Shown here: one piece after another, positions 41,419 through 43,939 of the stretch
Numbering within the stretch: position 1 is the stretch's first letter
Layout of the letters: each line of letters opens with the position of its first letter
Origin: Cyanobacteriota bacterium
GTDB lineage: Bacteria; Cyanobacteriota; Vampirovibrionia; Gastranaerophilales; UBA9971
Assembly (NCBI GenBank): GCA_022703625.1
Contig: JAKLDH010000009.1
Coordinates: forward strand, 1 to 43,939
DNA: 43,939 bases
Direction: 5' to 3'
Notes under the pieces: model-generated
What the model saw: the letters and a program-made list of their open reading frames with translations, nothing else
The model's database searches: none
Told to the model about the DNA's origin: nothing
Program-made: the position numbers and the translations under genes

Positions 41419-41497
41419 TTAGCTGGCGTTTCGGCAAAGCCGAAACGCCAGCTAAACCCTTACTCAGCTTGCGCCGCCCTGCGGGCGAAGCAGGCTG
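41419..41497. repeat. Two-stem palindromic repeat R2
   Basis: Stem 1: a perfect 17-bp stem with AAA loop (41419-41455, starting TTAGCTGGCG). After ACCCTTACT comes stem 2, an imperfect hairpin 41465-41497 (CAGCTTGCGCCGCCC...GGCTG). The architecture and the linker CCCTTACTCAGC are shared with 43718-43795. It lies between the convergent GH13-like and ilvB genes and may end both transcripts. Confidence 0.75.
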
Positions 41498-41520
41498 TAA
41501 ATATCCAAATTAACAAAAAT

Positions 41521-43293
41521 TTAGGAATATTCGCCTTGTAAATCATCGCAAGTTTCTTTGCCCATAAGAACATTGCAAATAGGATCGCCAGCAAGTACCC
41601 ACGGGAAAACAGCTTCCATAGAATCAACGATAAAATCAACAAAAACGGGTCCTTCTGTTTCAATCGCTTTTATTATTGTTGAATCAAGCTCTTCTTCCGT
41701 TGCAACTCTCATTCCTGTTGCTCCATAAGCCTCTGCAAGTTTTACATAGTCAGGACCGGTCATTAAAGTGTGTGAATACCTTTTATCAAAAAGTCTTTCC
41801 TGCCATTGTCTTACCATGCCAAGATAACCGTTATTAATGATAAATACTTTTACAGGAATGTTATAATGTATACAGGTTGCCAATTCCTGAATATTCATCT
41901 GGATACTTCCATCTCCTGCAATATTTATAACAAGTTTATCAGGGTTTGCGACTTGCGCGCCAATTGCAGAAGGAAAACCAAATCCCATTGTGCCTAATCC
42001 GCCTGATGTTACAAACCTTCTGGGTTTGTCAAACTTGTATAAAAGCCCTGTCCACATTTGATGCTGACCAACTTCCGTACAAATGACAGGGTCTTTGCTT
42101 TTTGTTAATTCATAAATTCGCTGTATAACGTTTGCAGGGTTAAGTTTTTCTGTTTTTGCGCTGACTTTAACCCTTTTTTGTTTCCACTCGCTGATTTTTT
42201 CCAGCCATTCCTTTTTTTTATCAGCGGTTTTATTGATTTCTTCAGGATTAATAATATTTAACATATCAGACAAAATTCTTTTTGCGTCCCCGACAATTGG
42301 GATATCAACCGGTACGCTTTTGCTGATTGAGCATGGATCAATGTCTATATGAATAATTTTAGCGTCAGAGCAAAATTTGCTTAATTTTCCTGTTACTCTG
42401 TCGCTAAAACGAGTTCCAATAGCAAACAGGGTATCGCAATTTGCCATTGCTAAATTTGCCCGGTAGTTTCCATGCATTCCGACGAGTCCAAGAGAAAGCT
42501 CATCGGTTCCGGGGAAGCCTCCTGTGCCCATAAGTGTATTAGCAACAGGAATATTAAGGATTTTTGCAAGTTTTAAGAGTTCTTCATGGGCTTCTGCCGC
42601 AATTACTCCTCCACCGCATAGAATTACCGGTCTTTCAGCTTTATTCAACAGGTTTAAAGATTTTGCCACCTGTAGGGGATGACCGTTATAATTCGGATTA
42701 TAGCCTGGCAGCTTGACTTTTTCCGGATAAATATATTCGGCTTTATCTGTAAGAATATCTTTAGGCATATCTACCACAACCGGTCCGGGTTTTCCGGTTG
42801 TTGCAATATGAAAAGCCTCTTTTATTATAGTTGGAAGGTCTTTTGTGTTTTTTACAAGATAATTATGCTTGCAGCATGATCGTGTTATTCCTACAATATC
42901 AGCTTCCTGAAAAGCATCATTGCCTATCAGGCTTGAAGCAACCTGTCCCGTGAACACTACCAGTGGATATCCGTCATAATAAGCGTTGGCGATTCCGGTA
43001 ATAGCGTTACATGCGCCAGGACCCGAAGTTACAAGAGCTACTCCTGGCTTTCCTGTTGTTCTGGCATAGCCTTCTGCGGCATGGATTGCGCCTTGTTCGT
43101 GTCTTACGAGATAATGTTTAATTTCTTCACAACCGTATAATTGATCATATATATGCAGAATTACACCGCCAGGATAGCCGAATATATCTTTTACGCCTTC
43201 TTCTTTGAGGCATTCAATAAATATTTCAGCTCCGGTTAAGGTTCTTACTTCTTTTCTGCTCTCTTTTGTTGTTGATTCACTCATTTTTGACAT
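41521..43293 (-). CDS. ilvB: Acetolactate synthase large subunit (acetohydroxyacid synthase)
   Basis: A 590-residue thiamine-diphosphate enzyme, first step of branched-chain amino acid synthesis (pyruvate to acetolactate). The N-terminal FGYPGG, VRHEQGAIHAAEGYAR with the catalytic Glu, GPGACNAITGIANAY, FQEADIVGITR, the central GTRFSDRVTGK and the TDP motif GDGSIQMNIQEL...NN are all present. The VFPWVLAGDPICNVL-type C-terminus favours the anabolic IlvB rather than the catabolic AlsS. No ilvN or ilvC follows within the window; the gene's 3' neighbour is convergent. The start at 43293 has only a weak GGGTGAT ahead; an ATG three codons later is an alternative. Confidence 0.93.
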   Translation of the reverse strand: MSKMSESTTKESRKEVRTLTGAEIFIECLKEEGVKDIFGYPGGVILHIYDQLYGCEEIKHYLVRHEQGAIHAAEGYARTTGKPGVALVTSGPGACNAITGIANAYYDGYPLVVFTGQVASSLIGNDAFQEADIVGITRSCCKHNYLVKNTKDLPTIIKEAFHIATTGKPGPVVVDMPKDILTDKAEYIYPEKVKLPGYNPNYNGHPLQVAKSLNLLNKAERPVILCGGGVIAAEAHEELLKLAKILNIPVANTLMGTGGFPGTDELSLGLVGMHGNYRANLAMANCDTLFAIGTRFSDRVTGKLSKFCSDAKIIHIDIDPCSISKSVPVDIPIVGDAKRILSDMLNIINPEEINKTADKKKEWLEKISEWKQKRVKVSAKTEKLNPANVIQRIYELTKSKDPVICTEVGQHQMWTGLLYKFDKPRRFVTSGGLGTMGFGFPSAIGAQVANPDKLVINIAGDGSIQMNIQELATCIHYNIPVKVFIINNGYLGMVRQWQERLFDKRYSHTLMTGPDYVKLAEAYGATGMRVATEEELDSTIIKAIETEGPVFVDFIVDSMEAVFPWVLAGDPICNVLMGKETCDDLQGEYS

Positions 43294-43524
43294 TTTTTAT
43301 CACCCAATAACATATTTTTTCTTATTTTGTATTGTTTTAAAGATTTATTATAAGTTTATAGTTTACACTAAACGCCTAAAATAATCAGCCATTTAAGCTT
43401 TTACAAAAATGATTTTTTATTTTTTGACCGGAATAAACTATAGGTTATTTGGTTCAATGTGGATTGTTGTGAAATAATAATATTATTAAGTTACAGCGCA
43501 GCATGTAATCCAAAAACGAGGCGC

Positions 43525-43585
43525 TGTCATTGCGAGGCGTTATAATGCCTCTAAAATACTTTAATATAACTAACGAAGCAATCTT
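43525..43585. repeat. 'GTCATTGCGAGG...CGAAGCAATC' dispersed repeat
   Basis: TGTCATTGCGAGG at 43525-43537 and CGAAGCAATCTT at 43574-43585 are the two ends of a repeat known from many unrelated bacterial genomes; the middle is degenerate and AT-rich here. The related copy at 7725-7765 is in the opposite orientation. Confidence 0.6.
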
Positions 43586-43717
43586 CCAGCAAGCTATAAA
43601 AGCAATAAAAAATTTAATTTCGTTTAAAATTTTTATACATTTTTTTTATTGATGAATTTTATACCAATCTTAAAAAGAAATCGTTAAATAAAAAAGCTGT
43701 TTTTGTAAAGTCTTAAT

Positions 43718-43795
43718 TAGCTGGCGTTTTGCCTTCGGCAAAACGCCAGCTATACCCTTACTCAGCCCGTGCCGCCCGTAGGGCGGCACGGGCTG
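43718..43795. repeat. Two-stem palindromic repeat R3
   Basis: Stem 1: TAGCTGGCGTTTTGCC, loop TTC, perfect 16-bp complement (43718-43752). Linker TACCCTTACT. Stem 2: CAGCCCGTGCCGCCC, loop GTA, perfect 15-bp complement (43763-43795). Preceded by TGTAAAGTCTTAAT, which recurs before R1 in altered form. Confidence 0.8.
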
Positions 43796-43867
43796 TAGGT
43801 ATTATCTTTTTAACCAATTAACGAAAACTTATTTAACTTGAATTGCTAAATAAATAATTTTATATTT

Positions 43868-43939
43868 GGCGTAGCGGCTGGCTTCGCCAGCCGCTACGCC
43901 GTTTTAAGGGCATGCGGCTCGCAGGCTTTGCCTGCGAGC
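43868..43939. repeat. Two-stem palindromic repeat R4, cut by window end
   Basis: Stem 1: GGCGTAGCGGCTGGC, loop TTC, perfect 15-bp complement (43868-43900). Linker GTTTTAAGG. Stem 2 begins at 43917 (GCTCGCAGGC, loop TTT, GCCTGCGAGC) and is probably longer beyond the window, because GCATGCG precedes it. Confidence 0.7.

Larger units (their letters stand above)
43294..43939. other. 646-bp gene-free region with stacked repeats
   Basis: It contains the ilvB upstream region (TATAAT on the reverse strand at 43352-43347 without a good -35, and a GTTTA-CAC-TAAAC palindrome at 43361-43373). Beyond that it holds three palindromic repeats, listed separately. No protein gene and no tRNA seen by eye. Confidence 0.6.

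Noticed and set aside
43466-43486. TTGTGAA half-site upstream of ilvB as a Rex site
   Set aside because: Only one half matches; the second half (TAATATT) shares almost nothing with TTCACAA.

Overview
The window is AT-rich chromosomal DNA from a Gram-negative-type (diderm), motile, probably fermentative anaerobe. The evidence for this is P- and L-ring flagellar genes (flgI, flgH), a type IV pilus alignment complex with an outer-membrane secretin, and a trimeric bifurcating-type [FeFe]-hydrogenase with the redox repressor Rex. I infer a member of Vampirovibrionia/'Candidatus Melainabacteria'. FeFe-hydrogenases, flagella and type IV pili are known there, and the giant glycosidase at 37.1 kb begins with a Pro-Ser-Phe-Lys-Gly motif that I associate with that group. 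This assignment is inference, not proof.

Layout: (1) 0-4.5 kb, a surface-sugar cluster whose order (NeuB/SpsE-like, SpsF-like cytidylyltransferase, methyltransferase, PseG/SpsG-like) resembles the spsE-F-G block for nonulosonic acid synthesis. A reverse-strand methyltransferase follows. (2) 4.6-5.6 kb, a stand-alone phage-tail-fibre-like gene with its own promoter, 5' hairpin and terminator. (3) 5.7-7.0 kb, a WbqC-like protein and a PIG-L deacetylase. (4) 7.1-12.5 kb, reverse-strand hydC-hydB-hydA-rex, with Rex-type palindromes upstream of hydC that suggest redox autoregulation. (5) 12.6-14.4 kb, an Lrp/AsnC regulator divergent from an Asp/Glu racemase and a RidA-family protein. (6) 14.6-17.4 kb, a serine-acetyltransferase-like protein, a flavoprotein/isochorismatase-fold pair and a small coiled-coil protein. 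(7) 17.4-18.4 kb, about 1 kb without protein genes, holding a candidate small RNA with three AAAGGAGGT motifs and an intrinsic terminator.

(8) 18.4-27.1 kb, a forward flagellar operon: lytic transglycosylase, flgF, flgG, flgA, flgH, flgI, flgJ rod domain, a small gene in the usual flgM position, flgN, flgK, flgL, terminator. It encodes the distal rod, P and L rings and hook-filament junction. (9) 27.2-32.2 kb, reverse-strand pilM-N-O-P-Q. (10) 32.5-34.5 kb, a second zinc-ribbon methyltransferase and a second, shorter NeuB-type synthase. (11) 34.5-43.3 kb, a MITE-like palindromic element, an aspartase, two small genes, a 1436-residue GH13-like protein and acetolactate synthase (ilvB).

Intergenic regions carry many perfect hairpins (15-20 bp stems, 3-nt loops). 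Several belong to one dispersed palindromic repeat family that retains pairing despite sequence change. Two copies of a 'CATTGCGAGG...GAAGCAATC'-type repeat are also present. I saw no rRNA, tRNA or CRISPR array by eye.
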